Shown: positions 1 to 11,755, counted from the stretch's first letter. The stretch: DNA of 64,000 nt from Vicugna pacos (GCF_048564905.1 NC_132989.1:9345257-9409256); one strand, 5' to 3'. Numbers and translations: made by a program. Notes: generated from the sequence alone by a model not told the origin.

Positions 1-329
1 TAAGGGGGGGAATGTTAGGGTATGAAGGACTTGTCTGAAATCACACGACAAGTGAATGCGCCAAGGCGGCTCCACAGGTAGCAGAAGGAGAATATCTAGG
101 TGTTGACTAACCTTCCCTGGGTTCCTTCTTAGCAAGGTCTGATTGCAGGTGAAGCCCTAACAGCCAAGATCGGAGCGTCAAGGGCCTGGGTGCCCACCAA
201 CCCACCCGCCCCTCGCGCACCAGCGAGCTGAATTTCCCTGGGACCAGGCTGAGGGTTGTGGAGATACTAAATGGCCCTGACTTGGTCCTCTTTTGGTGGA
301 GATCATTGCTCAGTGGATGAAGCTTATTA
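1..329. other. Unassigned DNA
   Basis: I recognise no repeat, exon or RNA gene here. It begins with a G-rich run and has moderate GC content. Confidence 0.5.
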
Positions 330-565
330 CTTTAGTCTGAATTCTTGTAAATGGCAGAAACTCAATCAGCTTAAATAGCCAGGATTTATTGGCTGTGTGA
401 TTAGGATGGGAAGCCTTGTGAGCTGCAGGGTTCAGGGGACACCATCAGGACCCCAGCTCTCCACGTGCTTCTTTCTCCTGGGCCTCTCCCCTCACTGAAG
501 GTGGGCTGTGTGTGTGTCTCCGTGAGCCACATTTGTCAGGAGGTTGGCTGTCCTAGACTTAGAGC
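330..565 (+). repeat. Ancient interspersed repeat, family unassigned
   Basis: The stretch reads like a widespread old mammalian repeat: a phrase like AATGGCAGAAACTCAATCAG, then GGATTTATTGGCTG, then a C/T-rich part rich in CTCTCC. A similar pattern occurs at about 46980-47310. I cannot name the family; an LTR-like origin is possible. Confidence 0.4.
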
Positions 566-1161
566 CTTCTTAGTACCATTGCAGCCAAGTCTGGAGATAA
601 TAATTCTTACTCATTTCAGCAGAAGCCCTTGAGGAAAAGGTTCTGTTAGTGCCACGTTCTATCCCTGGACCAACTGTGGTGGCCTTGGACCTAGGGCTCT
701 CCCACTGGGTGAGAGGCTTGGTTGGTACCTCAGAGGGTAGGGGACAAGGTGGGATGTTTTGCGTTTTTCATAACCGTGGGGAAAAATGTACTGGTCAGCC
801 AAAACCATAGATATTCATAGGTACGTCAAAGCCATAGTATTGAACATAGGGGATACTCATGGCTGGAGTTTAAAAATGTAGCATACGGTGTGAGGAAATG
901 AGGGGAAACGGTATGGCGGGGGTAAGGACTTGAACCAAACTTGAATGTTTAGAAGGGAATGGATGAGGCATTTCAAGAGCTTTTGTAAGGGTCAGTGAAG
1001 GGATGGAACTGATGCATCTGAGAGTTACCACTTGGCCTCATGGCATTCATATCCTGGCTCCTGTCTTTCTTCTAAGCACACAGTAGATGTTCAGGAATTC
1101 TTGTTGGTTGAATGCTGACTAGCTACCGCCATTCAGTATTGTGGCTACTGCTGCAGGCTTC
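566..1161. other. Unassigned DNA
   Basis: No recognisable repeat or coding exon. A short tail near 1075-1110 resembles the end of an L2 or MIR element (CAGTAGATGTTCAGGAATTC) but is too short to call. Confidence 0.45.
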
Positions 1162-1386
1162 CAGTGCTGGGGCTGGTACATTATTCCTGTAAAGGGCCAG
1201 ATAGTGAATATTTTTTGGATTCGTGGGCCATCCAGTATTTGTTTGAACCACTGAACTCTGCTGTTGCAGTGGGACAGCAGCCACAGATGACAGTAAATAA
1301 ACACAACGCTCATGCAGTGTTGCAGTAAAACTTTATTTACCCAACCAGGTGGTGCAGTGGGTTTGGCTTGCCATTAGCTGATCCTG
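1162..1386 (+). mobile_element. MER20 (hAT-type non-autonomous DNA transposon)
   Basis: The copy has the family's landmarks in order: a CAG-type start, TGTAAAGGGCCAGATAGTGA, GTGGGCCATCCAG, a CTGAACTCTGCTGTTGCAGT segment, TAAAACTTTATTTAC, and an end near ATCCTG. The length of about 225 bp matches a nearly full-length MER20, a eutherian-specific non-coding element. A second copy is at 34755-34974. Confidence 0.88.
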
Positions 1387-1439
1387 GTTCTTACTCATCT
1401 CTCTGCTTGCAGTATTAGCAACGTTCAAGCCAAGTCTTC

Positions 1440-2035
1440 ACGCAGCAGCCAGAGCGCTCTTTTTCAACATTGAGAGCATGGTAGTCCCTTGCAACTAAGA
1501 TGTGTAGTGGCTGCCACGTTTGTTCTGGCTAAAAGGCCAACTCCTTCCCGTGCGTCCAAAGCCATGCTGGTCTGGACCCTGACTGTTTCTTGAACCTCAT
1601 CTCAGGTCCTTTCCTTCCTCAGCGATGTGTACCAGCCAGTCTGGCCACGCTCTGCCCTCAGACTCACACAGCCCTGTCCGGCTTCAGGGCAAGTACGTAT
1701 CCAGTGGCCTCACCATTGGTTATTCTTCCCTTCTTCCTTTGGCTTCAGTTCAGCTAAACAGAAATTCCTTTTAGAAGCCCTCTGTGATCACCCTGTCTAA
1801 ACTGGGCAAGGGTCCCTGGTCTATTTCAGTGCTATTCCCTTTTATTTTTTTCAGAGCACTTAACACATGTGTAATTGTGCACTCCTCAGTTTATTTCTTG
1901 TCCATTGCTTCCATTGGATTGGAAGCTCAGGGAAGGTAGGGACCATATCTATTCTGTTCACCGTTATGTCCTTAAGACCTGGAAAAGTACTAGGTATCCA
2001 GTGGAATTCTATGAATGTCTCTGAATGACTGAATG
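1440..2035 (+). mobile_element. L2 LINE, 3' end
   Basis: Sense-oriented L2 3' region. Visible landmarks are CAGCAGCCAGAGCGCTCTTT at the start, GACCCTGACTG, CTCTGTGATCACCCTGTCTA, CAGAGCACTTAACAC, TTGGAAGCTCAGGGAAGGTA with GGGACCATATCTATTCTGTT, and a final GAATGACTGAATG. No open reading frame remains. L2 stopped moving before the eutherian radiation. Confidence 0.8.
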
Positions 2036-2179
2036 ATCAGAAGACTGGAGATTAAGAGTTTTGCTCCTTATCTTAATCTCACCCAACTTCAGATTCAAAA
2101 TAAGAGCAGTTTTTATCACAAAAATCAGGCTGTCCAGGGCTGCTAGTTCCCATGCCAGCTGGTCTCCTCTCTCAGCAAT

Positions 2180-2360
2180 TTGGGTTTATTTTTGAAATTA
2201 GGATATGCACAGAAAAAGAGCTGTGTGCCTACCACCCAGATGCTAATACTTCCACGTTTGTTTCCTATTCTTTCTGTCTTATAAAAATATGAAGTTAATT
2301 TTTAAAACTTGGACATTTATAAATCGAATATAAAAATAAAAAAGCAACTTTTTTCTTGGA
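2180..2360 (-). mobile_element. Possible old L1 3' fragment
   Basis: CTGTGTGCCTACCACCCAGA followed by TTCCACGTTTG resembles the antisense 3' end of old L1M subfamilies, which read 'ccatgtacccaccacccag'. The match is short and diverged. Confidence 0.4.
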
Positions 2361-3235
2361 CCTTGTGTCCCTGAATGGAAATGATTTCTGAGCAAATCCT
2401 GGATAAGAAAGGACCATGTCTTTTATTAGCACGCATTTCTTGGGCCAACGGGTCTTCTCTTCATTCTAAACATAATTTATTAAGTATCATCTACCTGCTT
2501 TTCCATAAGAGTATGAAGTCTGATCATAACAAGGCCCACTTACCTCATTTCAGATAGTTTTCAATTTTATTGTCATGGAGAAACTGGTTGCCAAAAACCT
2601 AAGGTGAGAAAATGGACTGAAATGGACCGTAAAATTTAACTGAGTCTTCTTGCTGGCAAGGTAGGAAAAACAGGACATTCATGGTCTCATAAAAACACAG
2701 CAATTCTTCAGAAGTCACACTGTTTCCCTCTTTAGCATGAAAAGCAACATTCATTGGTCTGACTCCCACGTTTATTCAGCATTTTCACCATCATCTCCAC
2801 CAACAGCCCCATTTCTCCTTATTTCTCCCTTTTGCTTTTTTTTTTTTTTTTGGCGCTGACCTGCGTGGTGGTGGCCTGAATAAAGCCCTCAGATTGGCCC
2901 CTGCTCCTTTATTAGTGACAGTGTGAGACAGAACAGGGTGATGTCTGGGGGAAGATTACTGTGAAGTTTCCCCTGTAACTGTAGGAGGTGATTTTCAGAC
3001 GTTAAGTCCTCAAGACTCACGAAGCCTGGCTGAGCCACGAGAGGTCAATATTTAATATTCTCCTCATTTTAACAGGTGGCAGAGCAAACTGCAGAGCAGC
3101 CATGACTCTCACGACTCAGGAGCTGCCATCAGATTTTGATAAGTCTCAGCCTGTCGGTCTTAAGGTTCCTGCCTGTGAGGCACCTTAGATAAACTCTTTC
3201 CTGTGTGCAGGGAGAAAACAGGGAAGCTTACAGAG
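2361..3235. other. Unassigned DNA
   Basis: No recognised element. It contains a T17 run at about 2835-2852. An open frame of 60 codons at 2375-2557 shows no family signature. Confidence 0.45.
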
Positions 3236-3239
3236 GATC

Positions 3240-3475
3240 CCAGCACAACTCAGTGGCAAAGACCTGGATTTAAATCTCACTACAGCCAACTACTTGCTGT
3301 GTGACCCTGGGCAAGTTACTTAACCTCTCTGTGCTTCAATTTCCTCATCTGTATAATGGGAATGTCAATAGCGTCACCTCTTTGGGTTACCAGGAGAGCT
3401 AAGGGAGAACACATGTGAAGTGCCCAGCACAGCGCTTGGCATATTTTAAGATCTTGGTGAATGTTAGCTGTAAAG
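3240..3475 (+). mobile_element. MIR SINE
   Basis: A nearly complete MIR core and tail. GACCTGGATTTAAATCTCAC is followed by TGTGTGACCCTGGGCAAGTT, CTTAACCTCTCTGTGCTTCA, TTTCCTCATCTGTATAATGG, and then GTGCCCAGCACAGCGCTTGG. These are the diagnostic MIR phrases in the correct order. Confidence 0.9.
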
Positions 3476-4429
3476 ACACCCATGTGAAGACTGTGTTCGA
3501 GGCCGTGCCTGCTATTTCTCCCCACTGCCCACTAGCAGTGTCCCTGAGACATTTTCCCAGAACGCCTAGGACTTTATAGAGCACATTGTGTGAACACAGC
3601 GACCTCACTGGTTTTCCCTGGAGTTTCCAGATTCCTAGATCTGCTGTGGACGAACAGGCTTGTCCCACGATCAGCTTTGAGCTGAAATGAATGAAGCAGC
3701 TGCCCCATGGTTCTCAGAAGTTATCAGTCATGACTCCAGAGCAGAGCCAAGCCCTCCTGACAGCCCAGAGTGCGTGCCTTCCTTCCAGGCTGGAATGGGG
3801 GTGGACTGGCTGACAATTCTGGCTTGTCCACTGTTGCTGAGCACCTATAGAGAAAACTGCAGAAGCCTCCTGTTGTCCAGAGCACACCGCCTTTGGGTCT
3901 CCACAGGGGACTGGGTGGGGACCCTCAGCTGGCTGCCCTCGGCTGGCTTGCAGACCTGGCACCAGCAGAGAACATCACTTCCTGGAAGGTGATGACGCAT
4001 CATTGTTAGGACATCAGATGCCCCACATCTTCTCACAGGTGTCCTTGGAGGCTGTTTAAAAGCTCATCCACCACCTCACGCTCTTTTTCCCCTCTTCACT
4101 CTTCATGCAAGTCCGATACTCTTTGCTGCATATCCCCTGGCAGGTTGACAGCCCCATCTAACTTCTTGCTTCTCTCTCCTGCTTTACTGTCTGTTTTTGA
4201 CAGTCTGGCTTCAATCATCCATCACGCCCGCGCCGCCAGCCCGCGATTCTCCCCAGCACTGGGCTGTTCAGATTCTGTCGCACCGGCCAGGTTCATCGTC
4301 TGTTTCTTCCTAAAGTTTTTCCCTGTCCGGCTGCTGCCCTTTCCTTAATCATCTGACCCTAAGTCACCTTGGGTTGTTGACATCCTTGATGCAGCCACCA
4401 TTTAGGGGAGCCAGAGTGTCCCAGTATAT
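3476..4429. other. Unassigned DNA with overlapping chance frames
   Basis: Open frames of 82-101 codons lie on both strands (for example 3687-3992 plus and 3714-3962 minus). Neither shows a protein family signature, and overlap on both strands argues that they are chance frames in GC-rich sequence. The stretch 4060-4340 is C/T-rich and could be diverged L2, but I could not anchor it. Confidence 0.4.
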
Positions 4430-5108
4430 ATGAAAGTTGATTTGCATAATTGAGTACCATGGGCTGTCAGACTGAAATACTAAGAAACATATACATTGGT
4501 CTTGGACTTTGAATTCCTGGGTAGGTGGGTGGGGCTTTTGTTTTAATGAGGTGACTCTCGGTGGGCTCCTGGATGGGGGATGGTCACTAGAAAGATCAAA
4601 CCCATAATTAGAAGCTTGGATCTTTCAGCCCTGTCCCCCCGTTCTCCAGAGAGAGAAGACGGGCTGGAAATCTAACTGATCACGCCTACATGAGGAAGCG
4701 TCCACAAAAACCCAGTGATATGTATCTGGGGCTGCTTCTGGGGTAGTGAACACATCTTCGTGCCTGGAGGGTGGTGGTGCACCCCAACTCCATGGGGACA
4801 GAAGCGCCTGTGCCTGGGACCCTTCTGGACCGCACCCAGTGCACCTCTTCTCCTGGCTCTTCATCTGTATCCGTTATCATATCCTTTATTAAAGTGGTGA
4901 AATTGTTTCCCCGAGTTCTGTAGCTGTTCCAAAGAGTGGAAAACAAGGCAGGGGGTGCTGGGAACCTCTGATTTGTAGCCAAGTTGGATAGAAGTTGTGG
5001 GTAGCCTAGGGACCTGGAAATTGATGTGGCCTGTGGGGCTGTGGTGACCGCCCTGCTCTGGCACGTTGTCCGATGACGGAGAGCAGGTCCTAAGAACCCT
5101 GAAATTTA
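4430..5108 (+). mobile_element. Ancient retroviral LTR, sense, subfamily unassigned
   Basis: Reads as a solo LTR. In order there are a 5' part resembling AAACATATACATTGGTCTTG, a phrase like GAGGTGACTCTCGGTGGGCT, a middle with CCACAAAAACCCAGTGATAT, an ATTAAA-type polyadenylation region near 4885, and a 3' part with TGTTTCCCCGAGTTCTGTAG, GGGAACCTCTGATTTGTAGC and GGACCTGGAAATTG. The same family recurs in antisense at 47995-49428. It is an old fossil with no coding region. Confidence 0.6.
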
Positions 5109-5284
5109 CCATCTCTTCTTCTTACATAGTTTATGGAGAAGAAAACTTCTTATTCTAGGGAAATGTTTTCCAACTCTTGTTGGCATGTGAATCTGTATCT
5201 CAAATGAGAACAACTCCTCCCCTGAACAGTAAGGGGGGAGAACACAGGTCTGGGCTGAAGAGTCGGGTATTTGTTCCATGGTCA

Positions 5285-5470
5285 GGGTATATGGTTCCAG
5301 TCTACCACTCACTCAACAGGTGACTGACTCTATGCACGTCACTTTTCTTCTCTCGTTTAGTTTTAATCATTCATAGAATGAGAATTACTAAGACTTTAAG
5401 TGCGGACTCAACATGACGATGTACTTACCGCAATGTCCGGCATTTGGTAGGAACTCAGCAAATACAGTAT
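5285..5470 (+). mobile_element. MIR SINE, diverged
   Basis: Sense MIR: CTACCACTCACTCAACAGGT, GCACGTCACTTTTCTTCTCT, AGAATGAGAATTACTAAGAC, and a tail GGCATTTGGTAGGAACTCAG followed by CAAATACAG. It is more decayed than the copy at 3240. Confidence 0.65.
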
Positions 5471-5639
5471 TTCAACTGGTCCTGTATCTATTCAAAGAGA
5501 GGATTGAACATGATGAGTTTTAAGTAGGACATCTGAGTTTCGTTGGGTGAAGAATTAATTTTTTAATTTTGAGAGAAAAAGGAAAAAATCTTTAAAGAAT
5601 AACACTAAAGTTTTCTTCTCAGTAATCAAAATTAACGTG

Positions 5640-5944
5640 GAATGCGTGTATTTGGTTTGGGAATTAAGTGATTGATGCAATACTGGTCATGAAGACATGA
5701 GGGAAAACTTGTCTGGAGACTTAGAAAGAGTTTATAACTTATGAGAAGGAAACATAAGGTATTTGCCATTTTTGTCTCTGTCACTACTGTATCTTGATGT
5801 GATGCCTGGACTGCTGGCAGCCATATTGTGGTTATGAAGACTGCCAGCCTGAGGGGAAAAGCCACCACACTGAGGATAGCAAAACAGAGGGATAGAACAA
5901 ATGATCTCGAAGTCAAACCACAAAAATCAACCCCCGAAACAATC
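5640..5944. repeat. Ancient repeat, family unassigned
   Basis: The stretch with CTTGATGTGATGCCTGGACT, GCAGCCATATTGTGGTTATG and AGGATAGCAAAACAGAGGGA resembles a common old mammalian repeat, probably LTR-derived. I cannot name it. The 94-codon minus frame here has no family signature. Confidence 0.35.
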
Positions 5945-6866
5945 CTACTTTTGAACTGCTATTACCTAAATTGCAGGCTTTATTCAGATTCACCAGTTTT
6001 CCAATCCAGGATACCACATTGCATTTAGGCTCTTCTCCATGCCCCGCTCCACCCCTCTACACATTTTTGAGAATGTCAGTTTGCATTTTCTGGATGATTT
6101 CCTGTGATTGCATTTGAATTACACACTGTTAGAACATTCCATGGGTGAGTGATGTATCCTTTTGAGGGCATCACATCTCGTGGCACCTTGATGTTCTTCT
6201 GTGCCTCCTTGGTGGTGTTAATTTTGATCACTCAGTTAAGGTGTTATCTGATTTCTCTACTGTACTAGTAGTTTAGATATATTTCTCCCTCATAACTAAT
6301 AATAAAGCCTGTGCAAATATCCTGCTTGTCATAAAAATTTCCCTATAGGTTTAATTAACATTGATACTTCTTGCCTGATCCAATCTTTATTAGGATGGTT
6401 GCAAAATGCTAATTTTCTAACTGCTGCATACGCTCCATATTCACCAGTCCGACCTTACCATTTTACTATAATGACTCTGCTCTGTTTCCCTATCAGCTTT
6501 TTTATAGGAATTAACTCATTCCCGTATTTTCTCTCAATGGTTTATAATTCATTACTGTTCTTAATTATTTTGGTGCCTGAAGTTGGCTCCAGTGTCCCTG
6601 TGATGTGCTCTCATCACTTTTTGAATACCTCCTTACTTTCTGGCATATTCCAGAGTTTTACAGGCTCATCTTATCCCCAACTGGCCCAAATCTTGGAGCT
6701 ATGGAATCAGCCCTGGTTTCTTTCAGTGCAGAATGCTATTAGGGACCAATACGTAAATATCAGGTATGCCCATTGCTAGTGGGAAATCTCAGCTTCCTGA
6801 TCCTTTCAGTGGGCAGAATGGGCTTATCTTTTTACAATCGATCTTAGGCAAAAGGCCGAGAAGCGA
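5945..6866 (-). mobile_element. Old L1 (L1M) 3' UTR
   Basis: Antisense L1M 3' UTR. Successive landmarks on the plus strand are GGCTTTATTCAGATTCACCA, CCACATTGCATTTAGGCTCT, CTTGATGTTCTTCTGTGCCT, TTTGATCACTCAGTTAAGGT, TGCAAATATCCTGCTTG, GGTGCCTGAAGTTGGCTCCA, and GGAATCAGCCCTGGTTTCTT. A 126-codon plus-strand frame at 6399-6779 lies inside it and is antisense to the LINE, so I do not call it a gene. A younger L1 inserted at its downstream edge. Confidence 0.78.
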
Positions 6867-9455
6867 TGGACTTGATTTTTTTTTAATTGAAGTAGAGTTA
6901 ATTTGCAATGCTGTATCAATTTCTGGTGTGCAGCATAATAGTTTAGTGATACATATACATATATTCATTTTCATAATCTTTTTAGGTTACTGCATGATAC
7001 TGAGTATAGATCCTTTTGCTATACAGAATAAACTTGTTTATTATTGTTTATTTATATATGTTAGTATCTGCAAATCTCGAATTCCCGGTTTATCCCTTCC
7101 CACCTCCTAACTCCCGTGGTAACCGTAAGTTTGTTCTCTACGTCTGTGAGTCTCTTTCTATTTTGTAAATAAGTTTGTCTTATTTTTTTTTAGATTCCAC
7201 ATAAAAGTGATATCATATCATATTTTTCTTCCTCTTTCTGCCTTATTTCACTTAGAATGATGATCTCCAGGTCCATCCATGTTGCTGCAAACGGCTGAGT
7301 AGTATTCCATTGTATAAATATACCACAACCTCTTTCTCCATTATCTGTCAGTGGACATTTCTGTTGTTTCCATGTCTTGGCTATTGTAAATATTTCTGCT
7401 GTGAACATAGGGGTGCATGTATGTTTTTGAATTGAAGTTCCCTCTGGATATATTCCCAAGATTGGGATTACTGGATCATATGGTAATAATACGGTACCAT
7501 ATCATTCCATGAATGGTAATGGTATGATGTGGTAATGGTAATTACCAAAGTGGTAAATACCAAATTGTTCTATTTTTAGTCTTTTGAGGAATCTCCATAC
7601 TGTTTTCTATAATGGCTGCACCAAACTACATTCCAACCAGGATTGTAGGAGGGTTCCCTTTTCTCCACACCCTGTCCAGCATTTATTCTTTGTGGACTTT
7701 TGAATGATGGCCATTCTGACTAGTGTGAGGTAATATCTCATTGTAGTTTTGATTTGCATTTCTCTTTTAATTAGCGATACTGAGCATTTTTTCATGAGCC
7801 TTTTGTTCATTTGTGTGTCTTCATTGGAGAATTACTTGTTTAGGGCTTCTGTCCATTTTTGGATTGAGTTGTTTGTTTTGTTATTAAGTTTTATGAGATG
7901 TTTATACATTCTGGAAATTAAACCTTTGTCTGTTGCATTATTTACAAATATTTTCTCCCATTCTGTAGGTTGTCATTTTGTTTTGCTTATGGTTTCCTTC
8001 GCTGTGCAAGTTTCTAAGTTTAATTAGGTCCCACTTACTTATTTTTGCTTTTACTTCTATTGCCTGGATAGATTGCCCTAGGAGAACATTGCTGAGTTTT
8101 ATGTCAGAATAATTTGCCTATGTTTTCTTCTGAGAGGTTTATAGTGTCTTGTCCTATGTTTAAGTCTTTAAGCTATTTTGAGTTTATTTTTGTGTATGGT
8201 GTGAGGGAATGTCTTAACGTCATTGATTTACATGCAGCTATCCAGTTATCTCAACACCATTTGCTGAAGAGACTCTCTTTACTCCATTGTGTATTCTTGA
8301 CTCTTTTGTCAAAGATTAATTGACCAAAAGTCTGTGGGTTTATTTCTGGGCTCTCTGTTCCAGTTATCCATATGTCTGTTTTTGTACCAATACCATGCTA
8401 TTTTGATTGTAGCTCTGTAGTATTATCTGAAGTCTGGGAGGGTTATTCCTCCAGCTTCATGCTTTTTCTTCAGTATTGCTTTGGCAATTCTGGGTCTTTT
8501 GTGATTCCATATAAATTTTAGGATTATTTGTTCTAGTTGTGTGAAAAATGGCCTGGGTAATTTTATAGGGATGAAATCTGTAGCTAGCTTTGGAGAGTAT
8601 GGCCATTTTAACAATAGTAATTTTTCCAATCCAAGAACTTGGGAAATCTTTCCATTTCTGCAAGTATTCCTTAATTTCCTTAGTCAGTGTTTTGTAGTTC
8701 GCCTGTAAGCCTTTCACTTCTTGGTCAGATTTATTCCTAAGTAATTTATTTTTTGGATGTGATTTTAAAAGGGATTGTTTCTTCACCTTCCTTTTCTGAT
8801 ACTTCATTGTTAATGTAAAGCAATACAACTGATTTCTGTATGTTAATCTTGTATCCTGCTACCTTGTCGAATTATTTTATCAGCTCTAGTAGTTTTTATG
8901 TGGAGATTTTAGGGTTTTCTATATATAGTATTATGTGATCTGCATATAGTGACAGTTTTATCTCTTCTCTTCCAATTTGGATGTCTCTCTCTCTCTCTTT
9001 TTTTAATTGTGTAATTGCTGTGGCTAGGACTTCCAATATGATATTGAATAGAAGTGGTGAGAGTGGGCGTCTTTGTCTTGTCCTGGATTTTAGTGGGAAG
9101 GCTTTCAACTTTTCAGTATTTTGCTGGCTGTAGATTTGTCCTAAATAGCTTTTATTATGTTGAGATATGTTCCCTCTATACCCGCTTTGTTTAGAGTTTT
9201 TATCGTAAATGGATGTTGAATTTTATCAAATGCTTTTTCTTTCTCTATTGAGATGATCATGTGGTTTTTGTCCTTTTGTGGATGTGGTGTATCACAGTGA
9301 TTGATTTGCGTATATTGAGCCACCCTTATGTCCCTGGGATGAACCCAACTTGATCATGATGTATAATCTTTTTTTTAATGTATTGTTGGATTCTTTTGCT
9401 CATATTTTGTTGAGGATTTTTGCATCTATATTCATCAGTGGTATTGGTGGACTTG
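6867..9455 (-). mobile_element. L1 LINE, 5'-truncated, cetartiodactyl type
   Basis: About 2.58 kb of antisense L1. The plus strand shows a T-tract, a 3' UTR (CTGGTGTGCAGCATAATAGT) and then the ORF2 C-terminal and reverse-transcriptase regions, ending within the RT-coding region. ORF2 survives as separate frames, for example 8457-8828 and 8896-9108 minus. The RT active-site motif is YADH rather than the usual FADD/YADD, so a catalytic aspartate is lost. A candidate 8 bp target duplication, TGGACTTG, lies at 6867-6874 and 9448-9455. An 80 bp private insertion sits at 7486-7568. Confidence 0.9.
7486..7568. repeat. Palindrome-rich GGTAAT insertion inside the L1
   Basis: Other L1 copies in this window run directly from GGATCATATGGTAA to TCTATTTTTAG. 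Here about 80 bp intervenes, built of GGTAAT/ATTACC units. It includes the perfect palindrome TGGTAATTACCA at 7536-7547 and an ATATGGTA/TACCATAT inverted pair at 7478-7485 and 7495-7502. Confidence 0.75.
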
Positions 9456-9720
9456 TTTTTCGCCTTGCTTTTCCAACTAGAATTCCCTTTTAATATAAAA
9501 TAGAAGCATTGATGAACTTTACTCTGACTTTTAAAGCAAGTATCTCTTTCCTTTCAGTACTGAGTTTAATATCTGTCAGAAGTTTTTATTATATTTCTTT
9601 TATCAGATTGAGGAATTTCTATTTGTGTTTTGCTGACTGGTTTAATCATAATTGGTTTTTTATTTGAGTTTTTAATGTTATAATAAAATTATCTTTTTCC
9701 CCCTGTATTTCTCTGTTAAA
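9456..9720 (-). mobile_element. Possible old L1 fragment
   Basis: T-rich DNA with TTTTATCAGATTGAGGAATT resembles the antisense RT region of old L1s. The match is weak and short. Confidence 0.35.
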
Positions 9721-11157
9721 CAGTTTTCGCTTTCACATAATCATGGTTAATTAGTTGCTAAAAATCACCTTGCTCTTATTTTATTCTGGATTTTTTGATC
9801 TCTCTCTTTTTTTTTTTTTCCATTTTATCCTTAATCTCCATTTTGGGAATTTTTGTTCCTGTCTTTCTATGCTGCATTTTATGTGGTTTCTCCAGATCTA
9901 TCGTCCAACCCACAAATTTTCTCATTAGGGGTATTTAGTCTCTATTTGTCCTACCCTGGGAAATAACGTATAGTAAATATGTACAATCATTTATATACTA
10001 CATTTTTTGTGTAAGTAATAAAATATTTTTATTTCTAAGAGTTGCTTCATTTTTTTAAACTACCAGTTTATTTTTGTTGGTCTTCTGATTCTCTTACTTT
10101 TAAAATCACTTCATAAACTAATATTATAAATTATAGATCTGATTCTAGTATATCTAGCCCTTGGGGAAAGAAGAGTTCAAATCTGTTACTGCTTTTTTCT
10201 GCTGACTCTCCCTCACGGTGATTCCTTTCCTTGTACGTCTGATAATCTGTGATTGTAAGAATATATAAGGTTGATTTTTAAATTGAAGATGGTTTCTTCC
10301 AGAGAGAATGTGTAATAACAATTACTTACGATGTGAAACAAGGCGTGGTACCACTATTGAGGCCACTTCAGTTCATTGCAGAATCACTGGCTTATTTTGT
10401 GAAATTCTGACTTAGCCTTCACATCCAATTTGCTGTTGACTTAAGTCTGACAGTGGCAACACTGACTGTAAAACACCTCCTCCTCACTGTAGCCATAACC
10501 ATTCCTATATGCTTACTGCTCATGGCTTTCATTCAAGTTCTGCTTGGTGGTGGGGGTAGATATGTGAGTTACTTCCTCTTGGTGAATGACTTTCATTTCC
10601 TATGGGCCCAGCAATGAAATTAAAAGTGCGCTGTATGTGGGATCTCGTTGTTCTGAGGCGGTGGGCCTTCAAGAATCAATGTGTAACACTGCTGCAAACA
10701 GAAGTTTATAATTCTTCTTGATTATGCTTTCAGGACTTTTTCTTAAAAAAACAACATTCTTTTTCACCTAAGTCTGCAATACACAGTGATGAAAGAGGCA
10801 AGGTCAGGATAATTTTAATGATCATTTCCATTTGGAATGGGGGGAGAATGGGAGATACACAGTCGTCAGTGGTGTGGGGCAATTTTGAAAACTCTCGGGC
10901 TCACATGTTTGGGACTTTCTAGAATGTGATTGGAGGATGTTCCTTCAAGAGGTTTCCATTCTGCTCCCTGGGACCATTTTCATCGTACAATGTTCTTCCC
11001 AGACCCTGTCTCTGCCTTTTGGGATATTCTTCTGCTGGCAGTGTTCTCCTTGGTCCCAAGTGTTGTGGGGGTAAGGATTACATACTTTACTTGGGAGCTG
11101 GCTCAGCTCCTTTCTTGACAAGTGATGTTTGGAGGTCCACGTATGGTTTTAAGTCTT
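9721..11157. other. Unassigned AT-rich DNA
   Basis: I recognise no element with confidence. The first 400 bp could be extremely old L1. The rest (10150-11157) looks like unique DNA with short chance frames near 10926-11159. Confidence 0.4.
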
Positions 11158-11170
11158 AAATAGTTGCTTT

Positions 11171-11346
11171 AAAAATTTTTTTTACTGAAGTATAGTCAGT
11201 TTACAATGCTGCGTCAATTTCTGGTGTACAGCACAATGCTTCAGTCATATGTGAACATACATATATTTGTTTTCACGTTCTTTTTCACCATAAGTTACTA
11301 CAAGATACTGAATATAGTTCCCTGTATATATATATAGTAATATAGT
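11171..11346 (-). mobile_element. Short L1 3' UTR insertion with target duplication
   Basis: A severely 5'-truncated L1 of about 175 bp containing only 3' UTR: TTACAATGCTGCGTCAATTT, CTGGTGTACAGCACAATGCT, and ATACTGAATATAGTTCCCTG. The flanks are AAATAGTTGCTTT at 11158-11170 and AAATAGTTACTTT at 11347-11359, a 13 bp target duplication with one mismatch. Confidence 0.85.
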
Positions 11347-11514
11347 AAATAGTTACTTTTAATCCAGGCTCTTGACAATACAGTGCTCTTAAAAAACTCA
11401 TAGTCATCTTAGCCATTGGGTTCCACTTGGTTCCATGTGCCAGTAGCCACCCTCATCTTGTAGTAACGTCCTTCATAAGGACTTTATCAAGCATTTGGAG
11501 GAAGAGACTTAACT

Positions 11515-11755
11515 GTTGGGCTCTGGAACCAGAATGATTCATGCCAAGATCCTGTCTCTGCCATTTATTCTCTCTGTTGACCTGGATAAATGATTTAACT
11601 TCTTGATGCTTCAATTTCTTTGTAAGATGGAGACAATAAAATAATAATAGTACCTCTTTGTGGCTTGTAATAAGGATTTAGTGAGAAAATGCACGTAAAA
11701 GAGCTGGTGCAGGGTAAGTACTCAGTAAACGACAGCTGTCATTTAGTGTTGATGT
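11515..11755 (+). mobile_element. MIR SINE
   Basis: Sense MIR: GGCTCTGGAACCAGAATGAT, CTGGATAAATGATTTAACTT, GATGCTTCAATTTCTTTGTA, ATAATAATAGTACCTCTTTG, and a tail GTACTCAGTAAACGACAGCT. It is nearly full length. Confidence 0.85.

Noticed and set aside
3687-3992. 101-codon plus frame as a possible exon
   Set aside because: An 82-codon minus frame overlaps it. No splice-site pair or protein family supports it.
6399-6779. 126-codon plus-strand frame with hydrophobic stretches, looking like a membrane protein
   Set aside because: It is antisense to an old L1 3' UTR (landmarks match the L1M order). The hydrophobic look comes from the T-rich strand.
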